From Paracoccaceae bacterium (GTDB taxonomy: Bacteria > Pseudomonadota > Alphaproteobacteria > Rhodobacterales > Rhodobacteraceae), in assembly GCA_016124615.1 (NCBI GenBank), contig WGNF01000014.1, positions 166,932 through 230,931 on the forward strand: a stretch of 64,000 bases of DNA, in the 5' to 3' direction. Made by a program: the position numbers and the translations under genes. Every line of letters starts with the position of its first letter. The first letter of the stretch is position 1. The notes under the pieces are model-generated. The model did no database searches, was not told the DNA's origin, and was given only the letters and a program-made list of their open reading frames with translations. Below, in pieces: positions 38,787 to 47,533 of this stretch.

Positions 38787-39421
38787 TGTCGCTGGAGCTC
38801 GTCGATTTGCGGATCGCACCCCGCGACACGTCGCGGCCATTGTTCCGGCCCCTGTCGGTTTCCGTCACAGGGGGGGAGGTCGTCACGATCATGGGGCCGT
38901 CCGGGATCGGCAAGTCAACGCTCCTCGATGCCATCGGCGGCCATATCGGTCCCGGCTTCGCCGTCTCCGGCCGTGTCCGGCTCGACGGGCGCGACCTCGT
39001 CGGCCTGCCTGCGGAGCGGCGACGGATCGGCGTGCTGTTTCAGGACGCGATGCTGTTTCCACATCTCTCCGTCGGCCAGAATCTCGCCTTCGGGCTACCG
39101 CCGGGGCTGCGCGGTCGGACGGCGCGGCGGGCGGCAGTGGAAGCCGCGCTCCATCAGGCGGGCCTCGCGGGTTTCAACGATCGGGATCCGGCAACGCTCT
39201 CGGGTGGCGAACGGACGCGGGTGGCGCTGATGCGATCGCTTCTGGCTGATCCTCGGGCATTGTTGCTGGACGAGCCATTTTCAAAGCTCGACGCGGACTT
39301 GCGGGACGATATTCGAGGTTTCGTGTTCGACCACGTTCGCCGACGAAAGATTCCGGTGCTCATGGTGACCCATGACGCCGAAGATGCCGCTGCTGCGGGT
39401 GGGCCTGTGGTAAGGCTGTGA
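38786..39421 (+). CDS. ynjD: ABC importer ATPase, YnjD type
   Basis: This 211-residue ATPase has Walker A MGPSGIGKSTL, Q-loop VLFQDAMLFPHLS, signature LSGGERTRVAL, Walker B ALLLDEPFSKLD and H-loop VTHDAED. There is no C-terminal regulatory domain, as in YnjD. It overlaps the end of the convergent YiiX-like gene by 62 bases, so the two transcripts are antisense at their 3' ends. Confidence 0.92.
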   Translation: MSLELVDLRIAPRDTSRPLFRPLSVSVTGGEVVTIMGPSGIGKSTLLDAIGGHIGPGFAVSGRVRLDGRDLVGLPAERRRIGVLFQDAMLFPHLSVGQNLAFGLPPGLRGRTARRAAVEAALHQAGLAGFNDRDPATLSGGERTRVALMRSLLADPRALLLDEPFSKLDADLRDDIRGFVFDHVRRRKIPVLMVTHDAEDAAAAGGPVVRL

Positions 39422-40205
39422 CCGGTTCGGGAGCCCAATCCAGGCGATGCGGATCGAAACCAGCCGCGATGTCCGGCTTGATCACATCGAAATAGGGCGA
39501 GAGATCGAAGTCACGCGGGGTGAACAGGGAATGGTGCCGGATGTGATAGATCTCGATGCGGGCATGGCGACTATTGGCGCTGCCGGGCTGGGTCGTAACG
39601 TCTGGAAGGATCGGGTATTGGACCGACTGGAACGCCCGCGCGATCAAGGAAGAACAAATCGCCCTTGTCGGATCGCTGGAGCCGAGCGCGATCATTCGGC
39701 GTCGCCAGCGGACGGGCACGGGCGGTGTCGGGAAGAAATACCGCATCAGATCGAAGACGTTTCGCAGATCATAACGAAGACCAATGCGGCAAGCCATGAA
39801 TTCGACGACCTCGGCGAGCTCTTCCGGCGTCAGGCCAACGGGGCGGCAGATCCGGGTATTGTAGGTGGAATACTTCGAAAGTGGCGCCGATATACAGCCT
39901 TCACCGACGTTCACTTCGATCAGGCGATGACGCTCGCCTGCCACCGGGGCAGGATCAAGGGCATCTCCGACAAAGAGTGCGGCATGAGACCAGGTCGATT
40001 GCGTGAGGTATTTGATCGCATTCGAAATCCGTTCGCGACCTTCCACCAACAGCACGTCTCCAGGACGCAAGGTGCGGCAAAGCGTATCAAAATCCGACGG
40101 CGTGAACGGCTTATAGCCGGAACTGGGCTGATTGAGCTTTTGCGCCAGCCGTCGCCCGATCGCATCAAGCATGGCGTCACCCGCCCGTCTCCACGATATC
40201 AGCAT
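39360..40205 (-). CDS. YiiX/YebB-like permuted papain-fold cysteine hydrolase
   Basis: The 281-residue protein has the permuted NlpC/P60-like order: RPGDVLLVEGRERISNAIKYLTQSTWSHAALFVGDA with the catalytic His, and later RAICSSLIARAF with the catalytic Cys. Such proteins are proposed amidases or esterases acting on lipids or cell-wall peptides. The ATG at 40205 follows GGAGGG; an earlier ATG at 40256 lacks a site. The last 62 bases overlap ynjD on the other strand. No signal peptide is evident. Confidence 0.78.
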   Translation of the reverse strand: MLISWRRAGDAMLDAIGRRLAQKLNQPSSGYKPFTPSDFDTLCRTLRPGDVLLVEGRERISNAIKYLTQSTWSHAALFVGDALDPAPVAGERHRLIEVNVGEGCISAPLSKYSTYNTRICRPVGLTPEELAEVVEFMACRIGLRYDLRNVFDLMRYFFPTPPVPVRWRRRMIALGSSDPTRAICSSLIARAFQSVQYPILPDVTTQPGSANSRHARIEIYHIRHHSLFTPRDFDLSPYFDVIKPDIAAGFDPHRLDWAPEPVTALPQAHPQQRHLRRHGSP

Positions 40206-40387
40206 TTGCGACACCCTCCAGCCTGTGACCCTGTTGAATCCGATCACCGTCGGCATTCTTCGTTACATTCCGGAGCCAAATTGAGTAGCGGGGGTGGCCG
40301 AATTCACGCAATTTCATTGGGTGGCCGCTTGGCTTGCGCGGCGCGTCGCCCGTGCATGTCCAGGCCGGTCGAATTTGAGCATCCCAC

Positions 40388-41071
40388 ATGAAACATTCGA
40401 ACAGATCTGGACCACCTGCGCATAGCACAGGCACCAGCCGAGCCCGCTGGTTTCGCCTCGTGGGGCGGATCGTCCTTCTCGTTGCGATCGTGTGGCTCGC
40501 GCATCGGCTGCTCGAATGGTCGAACTTGCAGACATCCGCTCTGAAGTCCGGAGAACAAATCCGCACGGCGATGCTGATCTTGTTGCTGCTCACCTATGCG
40601 GTGCTGATCGCAATCCCCTTCATTCCCGGCGTTGAACTCGGGCTTGCGCTGATGGTCGTGGAAGGCGGGTCGATTGCTCCATTGATCTACCTGTCCACCG
40701 TCCTCGGACTGCTCTTGGCCTACGCGGCTGGCAGGTGGATTTCGGCAGAGCGACTCCGTAACGCGCTCGCGGACGTGCGACTGCGGAAGGCAGCGGCACT
40801 TATTGACCGCATCGCGCCGTTGAACCCGCAAGAGCGGCTGTTGTTCCTTCAGTCCCGACTTCCCGGCCGGGCGACTGCTCTGGCCGTTAGGTACCGCTAT
40901 ATCCTGCTCGGCCTTCTTGTAAATCTGCCCGGAAACTCGGTTCTGGGTGGCGGCGGCGGCATTCTTCTCATTGCCGGCTGCAGCCGGCTGTTCGGATTTG
41001 TCGGCACCGCTCTGACGGTTCTTGTTGCGGTGCTTCCAGTGCCTTTGGCGATATGGGCGTCCTCCATGTAG
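40388..41071 (+). CDS. VTT/DedA-like membrane protein
   Basis: The 227-residue protein has about five hydrophobic segments. It carries the late motif LLVNLPGNSVLGGGGGILLIAG, close to the PGN and glycine-rich loops of the VTT/SNARE-associated family, and an amphipathic RLRNALADVRLRKAAALIDRI loop before it. Members act in lipid scrambling or membrane transport. It is near the VTT-flavoprotein fusion but in a separate unit. Confidence 0.65.
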   Translation: MKHSNRSGPPAHSTGTSRARWFRLVGRIVLLVAIVWLAHRLLEWSNLQTSALKSGEQIRTAMLILLLLTYAVLIAIPFIPGVELGLALMVVEGGSIAPLIYLSTVLGLLLAYAAGRWISAERLRNALADVRLRKAAALIDRIAPLNPQERLLFLQSRLPGRATALAVRYRYILLGLLVNLPGNSVLGGGGGILLIAGCSRLFGFVGTALTVLVAVLPVPLAIWASSM

Positions 41072-41372
41072 CTTGGCGGTCCCTCCGCTTCAGATCAGCG
41101 GCTCGTACCCAGCGTTCGCGGGCCTTGCTGGGCCTCTGATCGTCGCGTGCCCCTCGCACCCCTCTGGCTCGCGATGGCAACCAGCTGCCAAACCTGCCCG
41201 GCCGACTTCGAAATTCCCGTCGTCGCAGCGCGTGAGATTGTAACGCACTGTTCGGTCGCGGGTCTCATACGCGTGCGCAAAGGGTTTCCGCAGAGGGGAA
41301 CGACATTCTACCCACAAGGGTGAGCGACCTGAACACCGCGCACAAGCTGTGTATGCTGAGAAAGGACAACCT

Positions 41373-41969
41373 ATGTTTGCTCGCGCCGTCAGGCTTGCCT
41401 TCTGCCCGTCGATAAAAGTCGACGCGTTGAGCGCAAGTATCGTGTCCCTGCTTGCCCGCTTCGTCGTGGCATCCGTCCTGCTTCGGTTCTTCCTGACCTC
41501 CTTTCTGACGAAGATCGACGGCTTCGGTCTTTCGGTCGGAGCCTTCGTCCAAATCCTACCGAAACAGATGGCGGCGGCCGGCTATGACCCATCCCTCATT
41601 CCTTGGCCGCTCCATTTGGTGGTGATTGCCGGAACCGTGGCAGAACCGCTTCTGCCGTTGTTGGTCGTGCTTGGCCTGGCGACCCGTCCCGCGGCGGTCG
41701 GCATGATTGGTTTCCTTGTCGTGATGTCACTCACTGACATCTATGGCCATGGCGTCGACGCGGCGACCATCGGACGGATGTTTGATAGCGATCCCTATGG
41801 GAAAATTCTGGATCAACGGCTTCTCTGGGTATTCGTCTTGATGATCCCTGCGTGGCTGGGCGGTGGCGCCGCGTCCCTCGACGCCGTTGCTTGGCCGATC
41901 GTTCGACGTTTGACGGGCAATGCCGATGTTCGAGCGCGTAGCGAAAAACAAGTCGGCGATATCCATTGA
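41373..41969 (+). CDS. DoxX-family membrane protein
   Basis: The 198-residue protein has four or five helices with the DoxX-type features SLLARFVVASVLLRFF, a loop KIDGFGLSVGAFVQI and EPLLPLLVVLGLATRPAAVGMIGFLVVMS. GAGAAAGGAC supports the ATG at 41373. DoxX proteins are often found with bufferin genes and in thiol/redox membrane complexes, but this one is 9 kb from the nearer buf operon, so a link is only possible. No gene is seen in the 300 bases before it. Confidence 0.78.
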   Translation: MFARAVRLAFCPSIKVDALSASIVSLLARFVVASVLLRFFLTSFLTKIDGFGLSVGAFVQILPKQMAAAGYDPSLIPWPLHLVVIAGTVAEPLLPLLVVLGLATRPAAVGMIGFLVVMSLTDIYGHGVDAATIGRMFDSDPYGKILDQRLLWVFVLMIPAWLGGGAASLDAVAWPIVRRLTGNADVRARSEKQVGDIH

Positions 41970-42217
41970 TGCTGTGGCGCAAAGCCTTGCGCCACAGCCC
42001 AAGGGCCGGCAAGTTCGCATACTGGACCGAACTGCAGGTTGAGCAGCCAAGTCGGACCACCCCATGAACATCCACGACGAGAACGTCAGATCGCAGCAAT
42101 CCTTGACGACCATGATTTCCGTCAGAATTCCGGATTGTGGAACGTGCGACGGCAAGAATTCTCGAGGATGCAAGCCCCACAAACACCCATGCAAAATCAA
42201 ATAAACGGAGGATCATA

Positions 42218-42777
42218 ATGCGCAGAACGATAATCGGGCGCCGTACCTTTCTGTCTCTGGAGCCGCGGCAGGTCTTGCGGTCCCGGCAGTGGCACGAGCG
42301 AGCGACGTGGAGGTGCGGCACAACATATCGAGCTTCGTCTCCCTCGATTGGCAAAGTTATTTCCCGAATTTGAAGAATGGCGCGATCCTTGCGGATACGG
42401 CGTCTCGGGCGTTGCACTACTGGTCCGAAGACGAGACCATAAAGCTGCTCTACCCCTGCTCGGTGCCAAGCGCGCCCGAACTGACGCGCAAGGGGATGAC
42501 GCGCGTCGTGGAAAAGGTGGTCGCACCGACCTGGCGGCCGACTCCGTCTATGCTCAAACGAATGCCCTGGCTGCCGCGGGTGGTGGGCCCAGGACCGGAG
42601 AACCCGCTGGGTCCCTATGCGCTCTATCTGTCCTGGCAGTATTACCGGGTGCATGGGACGCAGGACACGCGCAAGATTGGCCGTGCATCATCGAGCGGCT
42701 GCATCGGCCTTTACAACGAGGATATCACCAGGCTGTTCAATCTCGCGGTGGTTGGTACCCAGGTCAGGATCATTTGA
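42218..42777 (+). pseudogene. L,D-transpeptidase (YkuD), frameshifted in its signal peptide
   Basis: The frame from ATG 42218 (RBS GGAGG) reads MRRTIIGRRTFLSL, a twin-arginine-type start, then loses homology. The continuation GAAAGLAVPAVARA and the whole enzyme lie in another frame, ending at 42777. A single-base change between about 42245 and 42275 separates them. The enzyme part retains the YkuD ending HGTQDTRKIGRASSSGCIGLYNEDI with the catalytic Cys. It may be a true pseudogene, a sequencing error, or expressed from an internal GTG at 42289 without export. Confidence 0.72.
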
Positions 42778-43098
42778 CCGGAGGGGAGCCGCAGTGGGGG
42801 AGGCTAATGTCAATTAGGGACAGCCAACCGCGTTGGGCTCCGAGATTGCAGGGCTGAGACCAGACCTGTGATGTCCCGCCGGGACGGTGGTTGCGGTGAC
42901 CTCGTTCAATCGGCTGCAGATCCAACAGGAGACTGCGCTGCGCACGTTGAGGCACCCGACCCGAACATCAGCATGCGGCCATGACCTCGAAAAGGACCAT
43001 GACCCCGGCACGACCAAAGAATCAGGCTTAACCAAGCCCCGCAATTAAGGGCCCGATTGAAACGCCGATGAAGTTGATGCGCTCCGACTGGACCATGC
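42778..43098. other. Intergenic stretch with possible transporter remnant
   Basis: No intact gene is seen. A short minus-strand frame at about 43030-43095 (MVQSERINFIGVSIGPLIAG) resembles a piece of a major-facilitator transporter helix pair, but it is too short to assign. Confidence 0.35.
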
Positions 43099-44604
43099 TC
43101 AGCCCGCCGGCGCCTTGACTGTGCTTGCTGGTGCGATGACATCCGGCCGAGGATATAGCACGTCCATCGGCACCGACACTCCGTTTGCCTGAACGATCCG
43201 CACATGGTTACGGCCCATCAGACGAGGTCTGCTGACGCCGCAACTGTGTGAAATGGTTTGCACTTCATGAATCATGTTCAGGCAATAATTGGCAACTCTC
43301 GTCGCCTTGTTTTCAGGATCGAGGCCCTTTTGGAGTCGCTTGTTGTGCGTCGTAATGCCGGTCGGGCAGGTGTTCTTATTGCATTTCAGTGATTGGATAC
43401 AGCCCAGCGAGAACATGAAACCCCGCGCGGTGACGACGAAGTCCGCGCCGGTCGCGATAGCCCAGGCAACGTCGGACGGGGTCACCAACTTGCCCGACGC
43501 GACGACCCGGACACGATCACGCAGCCCGAATTTGAAGAGAATGTCGGATACCAGCGGCAACGCTTCCCGGATCGTCAAGCCGACATTGTCCATTAACGAC
43601 ATCGGCGCGGCCCCGCTCCCTCCATCCCCACTATCGACGGTGAAGAAATCCGGTGCGCTTTCCGGACCGCGCACTCTGATTTCACCGCATAAATCCTCAA
43701 TCCAGCCATAGGCGCCGATCACCGCCTTGATGCCCGTTGGCTTGCCGGTCACTTCACGGATATGCGCGACCATATCGAGCAACTGCCCAATGTCATCGAT
43801 TTCGGGGTGGCGATTGGGCGAGATCGAATCTTGGCCCTCCGGAATGTTGCGGATGGCGGCGATTTCGGCTGTCACCTTGACTGCTGGCAGGATGCCGCCC
43901 TTACCCGGCTTTGCGCCTTGGCTCAGCTTGAGCTCAAACATGCGAACGGTTGGATGCGAGGCGACGGCTCTCAACTTCTCGTCGCTCAAGCCACCCGAAG
44001 AATCGCGAACGCCATATTTCGCGGTACCAATCTGCATGACGATATCCGCGCCACCGTCCAGGTGATAGGGAGACAGCCCGCCCTCGCCGGTGTTCATCCA
44101 GCATCCGGCAATCTTCGCGCCGCGCGATAAGGCCAGCACTGCCGGCGCGGACAAGGCGCCATAACTCATTCCAGAAATGTTGAAAAACGACGGCGCCTTG
44201 TAGGGATGGCGACAATAGGGGCCGATTTCGAGTGGCTGCATCTCAACCGCGTCGTCGTCGAGCGTTGGAAACGCGCAATTGACAAAGATCGCCGTGCCAG
44301 CCGGCGTCAGATTCTTCGTCGAGCCGAAAGCCACGGTATTATCAAGATGGCTGGTGGCACGTGCCACCCAGTCGCGCTCAGCGCGGTTGAGCGGCATCTC
44401 CTCGCGGTCCATAGCAAAGAAATATTGGCGGAAAAACGTGCCCAGCGTCGAAAACAGATAGCGGAAGCGGCCTATGACGGGATAATTTCGCCGAACCGCG
44501 TCTCTTGTTTGACTAACGTCAATGGCAAAAAGGATGACGACAAAAAATGCGGCCGATCCAATTACCACGATGAACAAGGTCGACAGGAATTGCAATTGGA
44601 ACAT
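43099..44604 (-). CDS. FMN-binding glutamate synthase-family protein
   Basis: The 501-residue protein corresponds to the central and FMN domains of glutamate synthase without the amidotransferase domain. It has an N-terminal membrane helix (FLSTLFIVVIGSAAFFVVILF). Typical segments are FFNISGMSYGALSAPAVLALSRGA, NTGEGGLSPYH, SQGAKPGKGGILP, VDSGDGGSGAAP and the iron-sulfur cysteine loop LGCIQSLKCNKNTCPTG. It likely acts as a membrane-anchored flavoprotein of unknown substrate rather than as glutamate synthase. Confidence 0.88.
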   Translation of the reverse strand: MFQLQFLSTLFIVVIGSAAFFVVILFAIDVSQTRDAVRRNYPVIGRFRYLFSTLGTFFRQYFFAMDREEMPLNRAERDWVARATSHLDNTVAFGSTKNLTPAGTAIFVNCAFPTLDDDAVEMQPLEIGPYCRHPYKAPSFFNISGMSYGALSAPAVLALSRGAKIAGCWMNTGEGGLSPYHLDGGADIVMQIGTAKYGVRDSSGGLSDEKLRAVASHPTVRMFELKLSQGAKPGKGGILPAVKVTAEIAAIRNIPEGQDSISPNRHPEIDDIGQLLDMVAHIREVTGKPTGIKAVIGAYGWIEDLCGEIRVRGPESAPDFFTVDSGDGGSGAAPMSLMDNVGLTIREALPLVSDILFKFGLRDRVRVVASGKLVTPSDVAWAIATGADFVVTARGFMFSLGCIQSLKCNKNTCPTGITTHNKRLQKGLDPENKATRVANYCLNMIHEVQTISHSCGVSRPRLMGRNHVRIVQANGVSVPMDVLYPRPDVIAPASTVKAPAG

Positions 44605-44668
44605 TAAGTTGTCTCCTTGTGAAACAGTGGTTGTCTTGTTCTCTTACTCTGGATAACCTTAAAACTGA

Positions 44669-44866
44669 TTACCCAATCCCCGGGCGTTGGATCTTGGCAT
44701 TAAGACCGGAAGGGCACAGCTCCGGAATCTCGTCGCCAGTTACAAAAACCAACCGCGTACCCTCGGACATGCCGTGTTCGCGGCAAAGATCGGCGCACTT
44801 CGCGCCTGTCTCATATTCGGCCAGGTCGAGGAAAGATCTCGTGGAAGGTAACTGGTAGCAGTTCAT
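44669..44866 (-). pseudogene. IS3-type transposase OrfA remnant
   Basis: Within a 65-residue frame the segment ETGAKCADLCREHGMSEGT matches the helix-turn-helix of IS3-family OrfA proteins (usual form AEVCREHGISEATFY). Upstream and downstream residues do not match, and no OrfB or terminal repeats are present. It is a short scar of an insertion sequence between the glutamate-synthase-like gene and the epimerase gene. Confidence 0.6.
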
Positions 44867-44896
44867 TCGACCTCGTGAGCACCGCTCGAGGGGTCT

Positions 44897-45622
44897 TCAA
44901 AGGACGCGCAATATCTCACCCAAATTGAATCGGCCAACCTTGAGAGGCGGAGCGAGGCGACGATAAAGGTCAGGCGGGACCGAGATATCCGCTAGATAGA
45001 GGTCACCAGTTGCGGCACAGGAGGCTAGTCCGGCTTTTGGCAGGGCAAGCGTCAGGGTCGCCGTCGCCTGAATGGATGGCCTCAAGTCTTGCCCGGATGT
45101 CGCGTCAAAGCCGGATGGTACGTCAAGCGACAGGACAGGTGTCGGGCTGGCATTGGCCAGATCAATAAGCTCGGCGGCGCGACCTCTTGGCGCACCATGA
45201 AGCGAATAGCCGATGAGCCCGTCGACGATCAAATCGGCCCCACTTGGTGGAAACGGAACAGGCCGTAACCCCATACGCTCCAGAATCCTCAATTGCTTTG
45301 TCGACACCGGGGCCATTGCCGAGGTGTCCTGGGCCAGAACTATCGCCAGGTCTGCGCCCCAGCAGGCAAGCCGTCGGGCTGCTGTCAGAGCGCCGCCACC
45401 ATTGCCACCGGATCCGGCAAGAATTGTCACTCGCCGTAACTTTCCGCGGGCCAGAAAGCCTTTCCATGCAAGCGTTGCCAGCGCACGCCCCGCATTTTCC
45501 ATCATCTGAGCCGTTTCGATTCCGTAGTCCTCAATCATGAGCCGATCGACCTCAGCCATGCCAGCCGCGTCAATCGCGGGCCATTCCCCGGCGAGAGGAA
45601 AGCCAAAGGGGTCCCTCCGCAT
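44897..45622 (-). CDS. nnrE: NAD(P)H-hydrate epimerase (YjeF N-domain)
   Basis: This 241-residue protein corresponds only to the epimerase half of NnrED. Motifs are MMENAGRALA, ILAGSGGNGGGALTAARRL, LIVDGLIGYSLHGAPRGRAAELI and LDVPSGFDATSG. It repairs damaged NAD(P)H by interconverting R and S hydrates for the partner dehydratase, which is not present here. It lies 3 bases after the patatin gene in the same direction, so it is probably in the ketone-body transcript. Confidence 0.85.
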   Translation of the reverse strand: MRRDPFGFPLAGEWPAIDAAGMAEVDRLMIEDYGIETAQMMENAGRALATLAWKGFLARGKLRRVTILAGSGGNGGGALTAARRLACWGADLAIVLAQDTSAMAPVSTKQLRILERMGLRPVPFPPSGADLIVDGLIGYSLHGAPRGRAAELIDLANASPTPVLSLDVPSGFDATSGQDLRPSIQATATLTLALPKAGLASCAATGDLYLADISVPPDLYRRLAPPLKVGRFNLGEILRVL

Positions 45623-45625
45623 CGT

Positions 45626-46708
45626 CTAGCCCTGATGCTGCGGGCCAATGCCCTGAAACATGGCGTGCAAATCCACCGAAGCGCGCGCACCAATGTCTTC
45701 GTAGTGGGTGTCGAGCCACGCTTGGGCCGTTTCCCGACCAAGATCGCGCAAATGTGTCAGAAAGGCCCATTCGGCATTCAGTTTGGAGGAGGCGCCGAGC
45801 GGGCTCAGGGCGCGCTGGTTCTCAATGAGATGGATGCGTTCCTTGCGATAACGGGCTTCGTCTAACTTGCCTTCCTCGATCAGCCGCGACACGAAATCGA
45901 TCGCCCGTAGCTCCTTCAAAAGGCTCGAATTGAAGCTGATTTCGTTCAACCGGTTCTGTATCTCCTGCGGGGTGCGGGGTACGCCCTTGCGTTCGATTGG
46001 GTTGATCTGCACAACGATCACATCGGCACTGTCCGACTCCGTGTGAAAGGGAAAAAGCGAAGGATTGCCCATGTAACCGCCGTCCCAATAGGGCACGCCA
46101 TCGATGATGACCGCCTGGAACAGGTGCGGCAGGCAGGCCGAGGCCATAACCATGTCCGATGTCAGCAGGCGGCTGTCGAACACCTTGACCCGCCCGGTTT
46201 CAACGTTGGTCGCCGAGATGAACAACTTGATCGTGGTGCAGTTCTGCACGCAGGTGAAATCGACACACTCCTCAAGCACTTCCTTCAGCGGGTTCATATT
46301 CAGCGGGTTCAGCTGATAGGGCGAGAACATCCGCGTCATGGCATCCATAACGTGGTAGCCCCAGGACCGATCTAGGCTCCAGTAGCCCATCATCACATCG
46401 ATCGGCGCACGCTTGATCGGGCTATTGCTGCTCCGGTCGCTCATTGTGTGCCAGAATCCCTCGAGTTTGGCGCGAGCGCCATCGGCACCGCCGGCGTTGA
46501 ATCCATCAGCCAACACCACGGCATTCATGGCCCCGGCCGACGTGCCAGAGATTGCGGCGATTTCGAGGCGACCATCTTCAAGGATTCGGTCGAGGACCCC
46601 CCAGGTGAACGCGCCGTGCGCTCCGCCTCCCTGAAGCGCGAGATTCACCCGCTTGCGGGTTTCGACGGCCCGAGGGCTGACGTCGGCGATTTTACGGGCT
46701 GGCGTCAT
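45626..46708 (-). CDS. Patatin-like phospholipase/esterase
   Basis: The 360-residue hydrolase has the full patatin signature: oxyanion loop LALQGGGAHGAF, nucleophile elbow ISGTSAGAM and catalytic aspartate in YWDGGYMGNPS. A C-terminal part of unknown role extends beyond the patatin fold. GCTCAGGAGAAAAGACG precedes the ATG at 46708. Its position next to 3-hydroxybutyrate dehydrogenase and acetoacetate decarboxylase suggests a lipid or polyhydroxybutyrate-related ester substrate, by inference only. Confidence 0.9.
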   Translation of the reverse strand: MTPARKIADVSPRAVETRKRVNLALQGGGAHGAFTWGVLDRILEDGRLEIAAISGTSAGAMNAVVLADGFNAGGADGARAKLEGFWHTMSDRSSNSPIKRAPIDVMMGYWSLDRSWGYHVMDAMTRMFSPYQLNPLNMNPLKEVLEECVDFTCVQNCTTIKLFISATNVETGRVKVFDSRLLTSDMVMASACLPHLFQAVIIDGVPYWDGGYMGNPSLFPFHTESDSADVIVVQINPIERKGVPRTPQEIQNRLNEISFNSSLLKELRAIDFVSRLIEEGKLDEARYRKERIHLIENQRALSPLGASSKLNAEWAFLTHLRDLGRETAQAWLDTHYEDIGARASVDLHAMFQGIGPQHQG

Positions 46709-46731
46709 CGTCTTTTCTCCTGAGCGGTTCA

Positions 46732-47514
46732 TCAATGCGCGGTCCAGCCGCCGTCGACCGAAAGCGAGGCTCCGGTAATCGACGCGGCGGCATCTGTGGT
46801 AAGGAAGGCAGTCAATTCGGCGAGTTGCTCGACCGTCACGAAGGTCTTGGTTGGTTGCGCCGCAAGAAGCACGTCTCGGACAACCTGCTCTTCCGTCAGC
46901 CCGCGGCTCGAGGCGGTATCGGGGATCTGCTTCTCCACCATCGGGGTCCACACGTAGCCGGGACAGATGGCATTGACCGTGACGCCGTGTTCCGCGGCTT
47001 CCAGGGCCACAGTCTTGGTGAGTCCGAGGATGCCGTGCTTTGCGGACACATAGGCCGATTTGAAGGGTGAGGCGACCAACCCATGGGCCGAGGCGATATT
47101 GATGATCCGCCCCCATTTGCGGGCTTTCATCCCCGCGATGACGCTTTTCGTTGCATAGAAAGCCGCAGACAGGTTTAGCGAGAGGATTGCCTCCCATTTT
47201 TCGTCCGGGAAATCCTCGATATGGGAGACGAACTGGATGCCGGCATTGTTCACCAGCACGTCAACCTTCCCGAAAGCCGCCTCGGCCGCTGCGATCAGAC
47301 TGCGCACGCCGTCTGCTTTCATAAGATTGGCAGGATCGTAGATCACTCCCACGCCATGTCTTTCACTCATCTCGCGGCGCATGGGTTCGATCTGCTCGAC
47401 CGGCTCGATACCGTTCAGCACGATATTTATCCCGGCGGCGGCAAGCCTCTCGGCGATGGCATGGCCGATACCACTGGACGACCCAGTGACAACGGCGGTT
47501 CTGATTGAAGACAT
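46732..47514 (-). CDS. bdhA: D-3-hydroxybutyrate dehydrogenase
   Basis: This 260-residue short-chain dehydrogenase has the cofactor motif VTGSSSGIGHA, NNAG, the catalytic Ser in IASAHG, YVSAK and the family-specific segments LTKTVALEAAEHGVTVNAICPGYVWTPMVEKQI and FLTTDAAASITGASLSVDGGW. It oxidises D-3-hydroxybutyrate to acetoacetate with NAD. The next step is supplied by adc, 19 bases upstream in the transcript. Confidence 0.92.
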   Translation of the reverse strand: MSSIRTAVVTGSSSGIGHAIAERLAAAGINIVLNGIEPVEQIEPMRREMSERHGVGVIYDPANLMKADGVRSLIAAAEAAFGKVDVLVNNAGIQFVSHIEDFPDEKWEAILSLNLSAAFYATKSVIAGMKARKWGRIINIASAHGLVASPFKSAYVSAKHGILGLTKTVALEAAEHGVTVNAICPGYVWTPMVEKQIPDTASSRGLTEEQVVRDVLLAAQPTKTFVTVEQLAELTAFLTTDAAASITGASLSVDGGWTAH

Positions 47515-47533
47515 GCGTGGTCCTTTCAGGAAA

